64,000 bases of DNA, from contig NZ_JARQWV010000024.1 of NCBI RefSeq assembly GCF_029543245.1, forward strand, positions 18,051 to 82,050. Direction: 5' to 3'. The translations under genes were made by a program, and so were the position numbers. Under the pieces are notes generated by a model. It was given only the letters and a program-made list of their open reading frames with translations, did no database searches and was not told the origin of the DNA. This DNA is from Caulobacter endophyticus. Lineage in GTDB: Bacteria; Pseudomonadota; Alphaproteobacteria; Caulobacterales; Caulobacteraceae. The stretch's first letter is position 1, and the number at the start of each line of letters is the position of its first letter. Below are positions 16,233 through 25,012 of the stretch, in pieces.

Positions 16233-16462
16233 CGACCGCTTTCTCCCGGCGGGAAGCAAATCACCCGCCTTCATGAATTAGATATGGAAAAGCGGCGGCT
16301 TTGGAAGAGGCCGCCGCCCGACTGCGCCGCTTTAGCACAGGGGCGCCGTCGAAATCGGCTTCACGTTTGGGAGAGCGGCGAAAGGGGCCTGTGCGTTCCC
16401 GCGGCGAGGCTGCGAAATGGTGTGCGGCGCGTTGTCGCGCAAGGGGGCGGGGGAGCGCTTGT

Positions 16463-16624
16463 TCCTTCTCCCCTTGCGGGAGAAGGTGTCGGCGATAGCC
16501 GACGGATGAGGGGTCTCTCAGACGTCTGACATCGCGCCCAGCCGTTCCGCTTCGCTGCGGCGCCGTTCATCGACCCCTCACCCGACCCGCTTCGCGGGCC
16601 ACCCTCTCCCGCAAGGGGAGAGGG
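16463..16624. repeat. Family B composite intergenic repeat
   Basis: The 402-bp gap 16233-16634 holds no gene that I can support. After a GCGGCGGC/GCCGCCGC hairpin near 16283-16315 it carries a 162-bp element: an arm starting CCTTCTCCCCTTGCGGGAGA and running on to GGATGAGGGGTCTCTCAGA, a variable centre, and an inverted arm ending CTCTCCCGCAAGGGGAGAGG. The same element occurs at 37987, 49025 and 60261. Confidence 0.8.
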
Positions 16625-16634
16625 AACCGGGAAA

Positions 16635-17426
16635 TCAGCCCGTCACCGTGTAGATCATGATCCCGGTGGCCACCGACAGGTTCAGGCTGTCGGCGCGGCC
16701 GCGCATGGGGATCTTGACGTTGACGTCGCAGGCGGCGGCCAGTTCGGGCGGCAGGCCCTGCTGTTCGTTGCCCATCAGGATCAGCGAGGGCTTCACGTAA
16801 TCGGCGCTCTTGTGGTCGACGGTGGCGGTCAGCAGGGTGCCGACCACGCTGCCGGGCCACTCCTCGCGCCAGGCCAGGAACTCCTGCACGCTGGCCTTGG
16901 CGATCTTCACGGCGAAGACCGAGCCCATGGTCGCGCGCACGCCTTCCACCGAATAGGGATCGACGCAGTCGCCCACCAGGATCACCCCGCCGGCGCCGGC
17001 CGCGTCGGCCGTGCGGATGATGGTGCCCAGATTGCCCGGGTCGCGGACGGCCTGAAGAGCCACCCAGCAGTCGGCGCTCTGCGGCACGATGGCCGATAGC
17101 GGCGTGTATACCTGCTTGAACACGCCGACCACGGCTTGAGGATTGTCGCGACGCGAGACCTTTTCCAGGATCTCGCGGTTGACCTCGATGACCTCGCCGC
17201 CGGCCGCGGCGCAGGCCTTGGCGGCCTTTTGCAGCATCGGGTGGTCGGCCGCGTCGGGGCCGTACATCAGGATCTTGGGCGCGTGGCCGCAGTCGATCGC
17301 CTCGATGACGATCTTCAGGCCCTCGGCCAGGAACAGGCCGCTGTCCTCGCGCTCCTTGCGCATGTGCAGGGCGCGGACGGCTTTCACCGTGGCGTTGGTC
17401 AGGGAGGTGACGGTCTTGACGCTCAT
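16635..17426 (-). CDS. TrmH/SpoU family RNA 2'-O-methyltransferase
   Basis: SPOUT-class methyltransferase of 263 residues, acting on tRNA or 23S rRNA ribose. An N-terminal substrate-binding region (LFLAEGLKIVIEAI) precedes the knotted catalytic domain with its three motifs: RDPGNLGTIIRTADA (N-x4-R, about residues 138-152), ILMGNEQQGLP, and IPMRGRADSLNLSVATGI at the C-terminus. The exact target nucleotide cannot be told. It lies 9 bp after another methyltransferase gene in the same direction, suggesting an operon for RNA modification. Confidence 0.93.
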   Translation of the reverse strand: MSVKTVTSLTNATVKAVRALHMRKEREDSGLFLAEGLKIVIEAIDCGHAPKILMYGPDAADHPMLQKAAKACAAAGGEVIEVNREILEKVSRRDNPQAVVGVFKQVYTPLSAIVPQSADCWVALQAVRDPGNLGTIIRTADAAGAGGVILVGDCVDPYSVEGVRATMGSVFAVKIAKASVQEFLAWREEWPGSVVGTLLTATVDHKSADYVKPSLILMGNEQQGLPPELAAACDVNVKIPMRGRADSLNLSVATGIMIYTVTG

Positions 17427-17435
17427 GTCTGTACT

Positions 17436-18347
17436 TTAGGCCTCCGACGACCAGCGGGCGAAGAACGACAGGCCGATCTGGCGGTCGCCCTTGTCTTCCA
17501 CCAGGGACAGCTCGCCCCAGTCGATGACGCCGGCGCGGCCGTCCAGCGCCTGGGCCAGCAGGCCCGACATGGCCGCGCCGGAGACGCGGGCCGCATAGGC
17601 GTTCATCAGCAGAAAGTCGGCGTCCTCGGCCAGCAGCGCGGCGCAGTCGGCGGCCAGGGCCGGCAGGTCCTCGAACAGGCGCCAGACCTCGCCGTCGGGG
17701 CCGCGGCCGAACTTCGGCGGGTCCAGGATGATGCCGTCATAGACGTTGCCGCGGCGCACCTCGCGGGCGACGAAGCGGCGGGCGTCCTCGACGATCCAGC
17801 GGATCGGCTTGTCGGCGAGGCCGGCGAAGGCGGCGTTCTCGCGCGCGAAGCCGACAGACTTCTTGGAGGCGTCGACGTGGGTGACGTGCGCGCCGGCGGC
17901 GGCGCAGACCAGGCTGGCCACGCCGGTGTAGCCGAACAGGTTCAGGATCTTGGGCTGGCGGCCGCGCGCCTTGACGAAGGCGCGAACGCGTTCGTCCTGC
18001 CAGGCCCAGTTGGCGGCCTGCTCGGGGAAGAAGGCCAGGTGGCGGAACGGCGTGAACTGGCCGTGGAACTTCGCCTCGCCCCAGGCCAGGTCGAACTTCT
18101 CGATCGGCTTGCCGCGGAAGCGCCAGCGGCCGGCCTCGTCCTCGTCGGACGGGTCGAACACGGCGTCGGCCTCGTCCCAGGCGCTGGCGGGCAGGCGGGG
18201 CTCCCAGAAGCACTGCGGCTCGGGGCGGACGACGGTGTAGCGGCCGTAGCGCTCCAGCTTCTTGCCGCGCCCGCTGTCGAGCAGGGCGTAGTCGGCCCAG
18301 CCGGTGGTGCGCATGACGAGGGGAGAGGCGGCGATGGTCGGATGCAT
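17436..18347 (-). CDS. Class I SAM-dependent methyltransferase (RlmI/RlmK-like, COG1092)
   Basis: A 303-residue protein similar to the catalytic half of 23S rRNA cytosine methyltransferases. The SAM-binding motif ILNLFGYTGVASLVCAAAGA (about residues 143-162) is followed by HVDASKKSVGFARENAAF and the catalytic-like ILDPPKFGRG (DPPKF). The usual N-terminal PUA domain is missing, replaced by a short region; the substrate may therefore differ from RlmI. ATG 18347 is preferred to one at 18314. The glycosyltransferase stop lies 17 bp upstream, and the TrmH gene follows 9 bp downstream. Confidence 0.88.
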   Translation of the reverse strand: MHPTIAASPLVMRTTGWADYALLDSGRGKKLERYGRYTVVRPEPQCFWEPRLPASAWDEADAVFDPSDEDEAGRWRFRGKPIEKFDLAWGEAKFHGQFTPFRHLAFFPEQAANWAWQDERVRAFVKARGRQPKILNLFGYTGVASLVCAAAGAHVTHVDASKKSVGFARENAAFAGLADKPIRWIVEDARRFVAREVRRGNVYDGIILDPPKFGRGPDGEVWRLFEDLPALAADCAALLAEDADFLLMNAYAARVSGAAMSGLLAQALDGRAGVIDWGELSLVEDKGDRQIGLSFFARWSSEA

Positions 18348-18364
18348 GGCCACGCCATACGCGC

Positions 18365-19777
18365 TCAGGCCAAGCGTCGTCCAGCCCGAGGCGCGTGCGG
18401 GGTCTTGTCCCAGTGGTGCGGACGCCGCACGAACTGCCACAGCGCATGGCATCCGGCCCAGCCCTGCAACAGCCAGATCAGCGGCAGGCCAAGCAGGTCC
18501 AGGGCCCTGGCCCGGCCCCCTGCGCGCCGCCTGCCGACCGCGGCGGCGATGGCCGAACCCATCCAGGCGTAGCCGAAAAGCACCAGGCCCGGTCCGTCGA
18601 GCGCGGCATGGCCGTCCGGCGCCAGGTCCAGCAGGATCATAAGCACGGCGCCGGCGAAGATCGGCGCATGCAGGTGCGTGGAGACCAGCGACAGGAAGAG
18701 GGTCAGGAACAGCGCCATGGCCACGCGGGGACGCCGGGCGGCCGGGCCGCGCAGATGCACCAGCAGGGTGGCCAGATGGCCTTTGATCCACCGCGCCCGT
18801 TGCGGCCGCCAGGCTTTCCAGGTGGTCGGGGCGGTTTCCAGCGTCGGGCGGTCGATGACGTCGAGCGTGTAGCCGGCCGCCGCCAGGCGGAAGCCGACGT
18901 CGGCGTCTTCCGTCACGTTGAAGGCGTCCCAGCCGCCGACGGCCCGCAGGGGCGCGGTCTTGAAGTGGTTGCTGGTGCCGCCAAGCGGAAAGGCCAGCCG
19001 CCAGCGGGCCAGGGCCGGCAGCAGAACTTCGAAGTGCGCGGCATACTCCTGCTGGAACTGACGGGGAAGAAGGCCCGAAATGGCGGGGATTTCGATCCTC
19101 AGCGGCGCCTGGAGGCAGGCCAGCGCCGTCGGGGCGGCGGCGAAGCGGGCGGCGGCCTCGCGAAGTTGGCCCGGATCGGGCGCGTCCTCGGCGTCGTAGA
19201 TCACCAAAAGCTCGCCACGCGCCCGCTCCAGGGCGTGGTTGCAGGCTCTCGGCTTGGTCTTGGGTCCGCCCGGCGGCGCGACCAGCACCTGGACGAAGGC
19301 GGGCAGCGGCAAGGCGTGAAAGGCGGCGATGGTCTCGGCGTCGTCGGCTTCCAGCACGATCAGCACCTGCAACCGGTCGCGCGGATAGTCGAGGCGCTCG
19401 AGATTGGTCACCAGTTCGGCCGCCACCGAGGCTTCCTTGTAGAGCGGTGCGAGCACGGTATAGGCGGGCAGGGCGTGGTCGGGCAGGGGCGGCGCGACGA
19501 CCAAGCGGCGGGGCGTGCAGGCGGCGGCCAGCCGCAGCGTGGCCAGCAGAGCGAACAGCGTAAGGCCCGTCCAGCGGAGGACGTCTAGCGCCTGGCCTGG
19601 CGCGGCCGTCAGCGCGACGACCAGTCCCAAGGCGATCGTCGAGAGCGCGACCGCCTGGCCCGGGCTCAATCGTCTGTGCGCGCCGTCGGCGGCGGGAGCC
19701 GGTGTGACGAGCGGCGGATCGGGCAGGATCGCATGATCCAGCCCATCGACGTGCAGCCGCCGTTCCTCGCGCGCCAT
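18365..19777 (-). CDS. Membrane glycosyltransferase family 2 (cellulose-synthase-like)
   Basis: Polymerising-type inverting glycosyltransferase, 470 residues. Two membrane helices near residues 40-90 precede the catalytic domain with KTKPRACNHALERARGELLV, DAEDAPD (DxD metal site), TEDADVG (general base) and QRARWIKGH (QxxRW, about residue 335), followed by at least three more membrane helices at the C-terminus. The motifs are those of processive synthases such as cellulose or beta-mannan synthases; the product is unknown. ATG 19777 has GGGGGA close upstream. It heads an operon with the two methyltransferase genes, whose link to it is unclear. Confidence 0.88.
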   Translation of the reverse strand: MAREERRLHVDGLDHAILPDPPLVTPAPAADGAHRRLSPGQAVALSTIALGLVVALTAAPGQALDVLRWTGLTLFALLATLRLAAACTPRRLVVAPPLPDHALPAYTVLAPLYKEASVAAELVTNLERLDYPRDRLQVLIVLEADDAETIAAFHALPLPAFVQVLVAPPGGPKTKPRACNHALERARGELLVIYDAEDAPDPGQLREAAARFAAAPTALACLQAPLRIEIPAISGLLPRQFQQEYAAHFEVLLPALARWRLAFPLGGTSNHFKTAPLRAVGGWDAFNVTEDADVGFRLAAAGYTLDVIDRPTLETAPTTWKAWRPQRARWIKGHLATLLVHLRGPAARRPRVAMALFLTLFLSLVSTHLHAPIFAGAVLMILLDLAPDGHAALDGPGLVLFGYAWMGSAIAAAVGRRRAGGRARALDLLGLPLIWLLQGWAGCHALWQFVRRPHHWDKTPHAPRAGRRLA

Positions 19778-19953
19778 GTCGTCCCCCAACCCCGGCCTGA
19801 ACCTTGGCCTTTCAGCGGGAGCGACTCGATTAGTTCAACCATAAAGTGTCAAATGGAAAAATACGCGTTCTACGTAAAACGGTGTTCCGCTTGTCGGGCC
19901 TGGGTGATTCCCGTTTAGTGTCAGGTCGGGGAAGAGGGAGGAAGTACCGTATC

Positions 19954-20592
19954 GTGACCGTCGCGTTGAAGAAGCCGCCCAGGTCCGCCCGCAAGCCCAA
20001 GGGCGATGGCCACATGCGCCGGGGCGAGATCCTGGCCGCCGCCGAGAAGATCTTCATCGCCGAGGGCTATGCCGGGGCGACGATCCGCAAGATCGCCGAC
20101 GCCGTGGGCGTGTCCTCGACCGCGCTCTATATGCACTTTCGCGACAAAGATCAGATCCTGCTGGAGATCGGCAAGGAGGCTATCGAGAAGCTGCTGTCGA
20201 TCAATGTCGCCCTGTCGCAGGAGCCGATCGACGCGGTCGAGAAGGTGCGGCGGATGCTGGACGCCTACATGCGTTTCGCCTTCGAGAACCCCAACACCTA
20301 CCAACTGGTGTTCTGCGGCTCGAACGAGGCGATCTCGATCGAGAAGCAGCAGGCGGTGTCGGATCTCGGCGACCGCTGCTTCGACGAGTTCAGCGGTCCG
20401 ATCCGCGAGATCGCCGCCGCCGGCCGCCTGAAGACCGGCACCGCCGAAAGCGCCGCCCAGGTGCTGTGGGCCGCCTGTCACGGCATCGTCTCGCTGGTCA
20501 TCACCAAGCCCAGCCGCAGCTGGGCGCCGGCCGAGGAACTGATGCAGGTCACGCTGGACGGGGTGATGCACGGCCTGATCGCCGACAGGTAG
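19954..20592 (+). CDS. TetR/AcrR family transcriptional regulator
   Basis: A 212-residue repressor-type regulator. The N-terminal helix-turn-helix reads GEILAAAEKIFIAEGYAGAT then IRKIADAVGVSSTALYMHF (about residues 21-60), and the C-terminal helical domain holds WAACHGIVSLVITKPS, typical of the WHG-type ligand domain. I chose GTG 19954: GGAGG lies 12 nt upstream and the product has normal length, with a basic tail before the helix-turn-helix. An upstream in-frame ATG (19846) has no ribosome site. It precedes the first porin by 145 bp, so it may control the porin, the ligand being unknown. Confidence 0.9.
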   Translation: MTVALKKPPRSARKPKGDGHMRRGEILAAAEKIFIAEGYAGATIRKIADAVGVSSTALYMHFRDKDQILLEIGKEAIEKLLSINVALSQEPIDAVEKVRRMLDAYMRFAFENPNTYQLVFCGSNEAISIEKQQAVSDLGDRCFDEFSGPIREIAAAGRLKTGTAESAAQVLWAACHGIVSLVITKPSRSWAPAEELMQVTLDGVMHGLIADR

Positions 20593-20737
20593 CAGTCGGG
20601 CGGGGGCGGCGACAAACGGTCGCACCTGCCGAATTTCCCCGCGCCGCCAGAAGCTTAGCCGGCCTTCGCAAATACAACGTCGTTCGATGGCGCGGTGGTG
20701 GTAGCGGGTTAACCCTTGGGCCCTAGAGCCCCGCCGC

Positions 20738-22021
20738 ATGAGCAGACTTCATGTTGTGTGTGCGGGCCTTGCGGCCCTGGCCTGGGCGAGCGGCGCGAAT
20801 GCGCAGGAGGCGTCGCTGCTGGATGCGGTGAAGGCCGGCAAGCCGCTGCTGGAGATCCGCGCCCGCTACGAGCGCTACGACCAGACCAAGACCGCCACCC
20901 TGCGCAACAACGCCGAAGGCACGACGGTGCGCACGCGCTTCGGCTGGGAGACCGGCGCCTGGCATGACGTGAAGGCCCTGATCGAGTTCGACGACGTTCG
21001 CCGCATCGGCCCCGAGCACTTCGCCATCACCACGCCGGGCGTCTCCACCCCGCTGAACGGCGCCGACAAGGCCCGCTTCCCGGCGATCAACGACCCGAAC
21101 GTCACCGAGGTGAACCGCGTCCAGCTGCAATGGACGCCGTCCAAGACCCTGCAGCTGACCGCCGGCCGCCAGAAGATCCAGTTCGACGACCAGCGCTTCG
21201 TCGCCGCCGCCGCGTGGCGCCAGGACGAGCAGACCTATGACGGCCTGCGCGCCGACCTGTCGCTGAGCCGCTTCAAGGGAACCTATGTCTACGTCACCCG
21301 CGTCAACCGGGCGCTGGGCGAGCGCCGAGACTGGGACAGCGACAGCCATTTCGTCAACGCCAGCTGGACCTTCTCGGAGGCCCTGAAGGCGACGGGCTTC
21401 GTCTACGCGCTCGATTTCTCGGACTCGCCGCTCAACACCTCGATCACCAAGGGCGCGCGGGCCGTCGGCAAGGCCAAGGCCGGGGCCTACACCCTGAACT
21501 ATTCGGCCGGTTTCGCCCGCCAGAGCGACTATCACCGCGCCACCGCCGACTACGAGCTCGACTATCTGGGCGGCGAGTTCGCGGCCACGCGCGGCATCTA
21601 CACGGCTCAGATCGGCTACCACACGCTGGAAGGCGACGGCACGCGGGGTTTCGGCGCACCGCTGGGCGCGGCCCACGGCTTCTACGGCTGGGCCGACGCC
21701 TGGTCGTCGCTGGGCGGCAACAAGAGCTTTTCCGACGGCCTGGACGACCTGAACTTCACCGTCACGCTGAAGCCGAAGATCAAGGTGCGCAACTTCGCCA
21801 GCCCGGAGCTGCTTGTCCGCTATCACGACTTCGACGACGACCGCACGGGCGCGGATCTGGGCCACGAGTGGAACGCCCAGCTGACGGCGACCATCGCCCC
21901 GAAGCTGTCGGCCCAGCTGAAGTACGCCGGCTTCGACCGGGTATCGAGCGTGCCGAGCGGTACCCCGGCGCCGCCCGCGTCGCGCAAGAAGGTGTGGTTC
22001 ACCCTCGAGTACAAGCTCTGA
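20738..22021 (+). CDS. Alginate-export family outer-membrane porin, copy 1
   Basis: A 427-residue beta-barrel protein of the outer membrane, with signal peptide MSRLHVVCAGLAALAWASG ending NAQ. The body shows alternating strands such as LQLTAGRQKIQFDDQRFV, the DWDSDSHFVNASW region, GFARQSDYHRAT, and a barrel end FTLEYKL. The family includes AlgE and related substrate-specific exporters or porins; here its neighbour is a nitrate-type importer, so it may admit small anions. It is a paralogue of the gene at 22319, with near-identical blocks such as VRYHDFDD.RTGADLGHEW. Regulated perhaps by the TetR upstream. Confidence 0.88.
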   Translation: MSRLHVVCAGLAALAWASGANAQEASLLDAVKAGKPLLEIRARYERYDQTKTATLRNNAEGTTVRTRFGWETGAWHDVKALIEFDDVRRIGPEHFAITTPGVSTPLNGADKARFPAINDPNVTEVNRVQLQWTPSKTLQLTAGRQKIQFDDQRFVAAAAWRQDEQTYDGLRADLSLSRFKGTYVYVTRVNRALGERRDWDSDSHFVNASWTFSEALKATGFVYALDFSDSPLNTSITKGARAVGKAKAGAYTLNYSAGFARQSDYHRATADYELDYLGGEFAATRGIYTAQIGYHTLEGDGTRGFGAPLGAAHGFYGWADAWSSLGGNKSFSDGLDDLNFTVTLKPKIKVRNFASPELLVRYHDFDDDRTGADLGHEWNAQLTATIAPKLSAQLKYAGFDRVSSVPSGTPAPPASRKKVWFTLEYKL

Positions 22022-22042
22022 GATCGTCCGTAGCGAGAGGAG

Positions 22043-22063
22043 GGCGCCCGGTTTGCGGGCGCC
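22043..22063 (+). terminator. Hairpin after the first porin gene
   Basis: GGCGCCCG (22043-22050) pairs with CGGGCGCC (22056-22063) around GTTTG, giving an 8-bp stem 21 bp after the porin stop. A second palindrome GCCCAAG/CTTGGGC follows at 22064-22078. No T-tract; role as terminator or mRNA stabiliser is inferred from place. Confidence 0.45.
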
Positions 22064-22182
22064 GCCCAAGTCTTGGGCGCCGTGCTGCTGCGCAAAAACG
22101 GGCGCCGCACCTGCGAAACAACCGATAACGACGGTTTGTCGATTGCCGTCCCCCGGCGGTCGATGCGTCCCTGATCACGACA

Positions 22183-22300
22183 CGCGGGGCAACGACGTTC
22201 CGCGACGGGCCGCGAGGCCCTGACGCCGACGACGGGGTCGGCGACTGTTTTGGACAACGACGTCCGGAGGGGCTCACGCCCTTGCCGGGCGTTTTTTTTT
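22183..22300 (+). promoter_or_regulatory. ANTAR-type antitermination leader ahead of porin 2 and nitrate transport genes
   Basis: The leader has a hairpin with stem CGCGGGGC/GTTCCGCG around hexaloop AACGAC (22183-22204), two further hairpins (22207-22220 and 22223-22242), then a second hexaloop hairpin GGAC-AACGAC-GTCC (22252-22265). The GTCC of the last is also the 5' part of a strong intrinsic terminator: CGTCCGG plus AGGGGC, TCAC loop, GCCCTT plus CCGGGCG, followed by nine T's (22261-22300). The two folds exclude each other. Loop positions A1 and G4 fit the target of ANTAR regulators such as NasT/NasR, which prevent termination in nitrate genes. AACGAC occurs a third time at 22127-22132. 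The gap 22022-22318 holds no gene. Confidence 0.75.
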
Positions 22301-22318
22301 GGCCTGAGGGGAAGAGGC

Positions 22319-23686
22319 ATGAACACGAAGAGGGCCGGGCTCACGCTCGGCGCCGGGCTCGCAGCGCTGCTGTGGGCATCGGGAACGCACGCCCAGACGA
22401 CAGCCGAAACCACGCCGCCGGCCGCCGAGCCGGAAGCCGTGGCGGAGGCGGCCGAACCGCCGCCTCCGCCCGCGCCGCCGCCGACTTTCAGCGACCAGAT
22501 GCTGGCCGGCAAGCCGATCTTCGAGGTTCGGGCGCGCTACGAGACGGTCGACCAGGCCAATCTGCGCGAACGGGCCAACGCCTACACGGTGCGCACCCGG
22601 CTCGGCTGGGAGACCGGCGACTTCCACGGTTTCAAGGGCCTGATCGAATTCGAGGACGTCCGCCAGATCGGCCCTGAGCACTACGCCGTCAACGTGCCCG
22701 GCGCGACCACGCCGCCGCTGAACGGCGCCGACAAGGCCCGCTATCCGATCGTCAACGACCCCGACGTCACCGAGCTCAACCGCGCCCAGGTGACCTGGAC
22801 GCCGAGCGCGGCGCTGCAAGTCACCGCCGGCCGCCAGCGCATCGTGCTCGACGATCAGCGCTTCGTCGGCGGGGTGGCCTGGCGCCAGGACGAGCAGACC
22901 TTCGACGGCGTGCGCGCCGATTTCGCGGCGGGCCGGGTGAAAGGGACCTACGCCTACCTCACCCACGTCAATCGCATCCTGGGCGAACTGCGCGACTGGG
23001 ACAGCGACAGCCACCTCCTGAACGTCACCTGGTCGCCGGCCGAGGCGCTGCGCCTGCAAGGCTTCGTCTACGCGCTGGATTTCGGCAACTCGCCGATCAA
23101 CTCGTCGATCACCAAGGGGGGCAAGGCCTCGGGCAAGACCTGGGTCGGCCTCTACCAGGTGGCCTATGGCGCGACCTTCGCCCGCCAGAGCGACTGGCAC
23201 GGCAATACGCCGAGCTACGATCTCGACTACTGGGCCGGCGAGGTGGCGGGGACCTTCGACATCTACACCGCCCGCTTGGCCTACGAGCAGCTGGAAGGCG
23301 ACGGGACGCGCGGCTTCACCACGCCGCTGGGCACGGTGCACGCCTTCAACGGCTGGTCGGACTCGTGGGTGTCGCCCGGCGGCAACAAGAGCTTCGCCGA
23401 CGGCCTGAAGGACCTGAACGTGGGCCTCAACGTCAAGCCGCGCTTCAAGAAGACCTACTTCTTCAACAGCGACATCCTGGTCCGCTACCACGACTTCGAC
23501 GACCAGCGCACCGGCGCCGACCTCGGCCACGAATGGGAGGTCCAGCTGACCGCGGCGATCACGCCCAAGCTCTCCCTGCTGGTGAAGTACGCCGACTTCC
23601 AGCGCGAAACGACCGTGCCGGCCGGGACCCTGGCCCCGCCGGCCTCGCGGACCAAGGCCTGGTTCTCCCTCGAATACAAGCTGTGA
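22319..23686 (+). CDS. Alginate-export family outer-membrane porin, copy 2
   Basis: A 455-residue paralogue of the upstream porin. Signal peptide MNTKRAGLTLGAGLAALLWA ends THAQ; residues about 27-60 are an Ala/Pro/Glu-rich spacer (AEPPPPPAPPPT) missing from copy 1, then the barrel follows with the same blocks, such as GRQRIVLDDQRFVGGVAWRQ and a C-terminal FSLEYKL. GAGGGGAAGAG lies just before the ATG at 22319, itself only 18 bp beyond the T-tract of the leader. It is followed by nrtA after 8 bp, so it is the first gene of the transport operon and probably passes the transported anion across the outer membrane. Confidence 0.88.
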   Translation: MNTKRAGLTLGAGLAALLWASGTHAQTTAETTPPAAEPEAVAEAAEPPPPPAPPPTFSDQMLAGKPIFEVRARYETVDQANLRERANAYTVRTRLGWETGDFHGFKGLIEFEDVRQIGPEHYAVNVPGATTPPLNGADKARYPIVNDPDVTELNRAQVTWTPSAALQVTAGRQRIVLDDQRFVGGVAWRQDEQTFDGVRADFAAGRVKGTYAYLTHVNRILGELRDWDSDSHLLNVTWSPAEALRLQGFVYALDFGNSPINSSITKGGKASGKTWVGLYQVAYGATFARQSDWHGNTPSYDLDYWAGEVAGTFDIYTARLAYEQLEGDGTRGFTTPLGTVHAFNGWSDSWVSPGGNKSFADGLKDLNVGLNVKPRFKKTYFFNSDILVRYHDFDDQRTGADLGHEWEVQLTAAITPKLSLLVKYADFQRETTVPAGTLAPPASRTKAWFSLEYKL

Positions 23687-23694
23687 GCCCGATC

Positions 23695-24999
23695 ATGACC
23701 AAGACCGACAAGACCGCTCTCCAGCAGGGCGTCTCCATGAGCGTTTCTCGGCGCACCGCCCTGATCGGGGCCGCCGCCACCATGGCCGCCGTCAAGGCTG
23801 CGTTCCCGGCCGGGGCCCATGCCGCCGGCGCGGGCCCCGAGACCGCCAAGGCGCGCCTGGGCTTCATCGCCCTGACCGACAGCTCGCCGCTGATCATCGC
23901 CAAGGAGCGGGGCTTCTTCGCCAAGCACGGCCTGCCCGATGTCGAGGTGGTCAAGCAGGCCTCGTGGGCCGCCACGCGCGACAACCTGGTGCTGGGCTCG
24001 GGCGGCGGCGGCATCGACGGCGCGCACATCCTCTCGCCCATGCCGCTGCAGTTCACCCTCGGCGTCCAGACCGGCGGCAAGCCGCTGCCGATGTACGTGC
24101 TGGCCAGGCTCAACACCAACGGCCAGGCGATCTCGGTCGGCAACGACCTGAAGGCCGTGAAGGTGGGCCTGAGCGCCGCCGGGGCCAAGGCCAAGTTCGC
24201 CCAGCTGAAGGCCTCGGGCAACATCGCCAAGGTGGCCATGACCTTCCGGGGCGGCACTCACGACCTGTGGGTCCGCTACTGGCTGGCCGCGGCGGGCATC
24301 AATCCGGACGTCGACGTCTCGACCATCGTCATCCCGCCGCCGCAGATGGTGGCCAACCTCAAGGCCGGCACCCAGGACGCCTTCTGCGTGGGCGAGCCGT
24401 GGAACGGCCAGACCGTCAACCAGCGCATCGGCTACACCGCCACCACCACCAGCGAGCTGTGGATGAACCATCCGGAGAAGGCGCTGGGCATGCGGGCCGA
24501 CTGGGTCGACCGCTATCCGCGCGCGGCCCAGGCCCTGACCGCCGCCGTGCTCGAGGCCCAGATGTGGTGCGACAAGCCGGGCAACAAGGCGGCCATGTGC
24601 TCGATCGTCTCGGGCCGGCAGTACATCAACGTGCCGATGGGCGACATCCTGCCCCGCCAGCAGGGCGTCATCGACTACGGCGATGGCCGCAAGGTCACAG
24701 GCTCGCCCCACGTCATGAAGTTCTGGGCCGACAACGCCAGCTTCCCCTTCAAGTCGCACGACCTGTGGTTCGTCACCGAGAACATCCGCTGGGGCGTGAT
24801 CGGGCAGGGGGTCAACAAGCAGGCCCTCGTCAACAAGGTCAACCGCGCCGACATCTGGCGCGCCGCCGCCAAGTCCATCGGCCAAAGCGGCCCGGCCGGC
24901 GACAGCCGCGGCCCCGAGCGGTTCTTCGACGGCAAGGTGTTCGATCCGGCCAATCCGGGCGCCTACCTCGCCAGCCAGCCCATCAAGAAGCTCGTCTGA
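23695..24999 (+). CDS. nrtA: Nitrate-type ABC transporter substrate-binding protein (NrtA/CmpA family)
   Basis: Periplasmic binding protein for nitrate or bicarbonate-like anions. The 434-residue protein has a twin-arginine signal (SRRTALIGAAAT) and then family blocks ARLGFIALTDSSPLIIAKER, EVVKQASWAATRDNLVLG, GIDGAHILSPMP and FCVGEPWN, all typical of NrtA/CmpA. Two starts are possible: 23695, which directly follows the porin stop, and 23737, which has AGGG 8 nt upstream. The ANTAR-like leader and the permease and ATPase downstream point to nitrate, but no nitrate reductase lies in the window. Confidence 0.92.
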   Translation: MTKTDKTALQQGVSMSVSRRTALIGAAATMAAVKAAFPAGAHAAGAGPETAKARLGFIALTDSSPLIIAKERGFFAKHGLPDVEVVKQASWAATRDNLVLGSGGGGIDGAHILSPMPLQFTLGVQTGGKPLPMYVLARLNTNGQAISVGNDLKAVKVGLSAAGAKAKFAQLKASGNIAKVAMTFRGGTHDLWVRYWLAAAGINPDVDVSTIVIPPPQMVANLKAGTQDAFCVGEPWNGQTVNQRIGYTATTTSELWMNHPEKALGMRADWVDRYPRAAQALTAAVLEAQMWCDKPGNKAAMCSIVSGRQYINVPMGDILPRQQGVIDYGDGRKVTGSPHVMKFWADNASFPFKSHDLWFVTENIRWGVIGQGVNKQALVNKVNRADIWRAAAKSIGQSGPAGDSRGPERFFDGKVFDPANPGAYLASQPIKKLV

Positions 25000-25012
25000 G
25001 GAGGGTATCCCC

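Noticed and set aside
16029..16529. 166-residue plus-strand frame over clpS and the family B repeat
   Set aside because: Antisense to clpS and through repeat sequence; the codons are those of the repeat arms.
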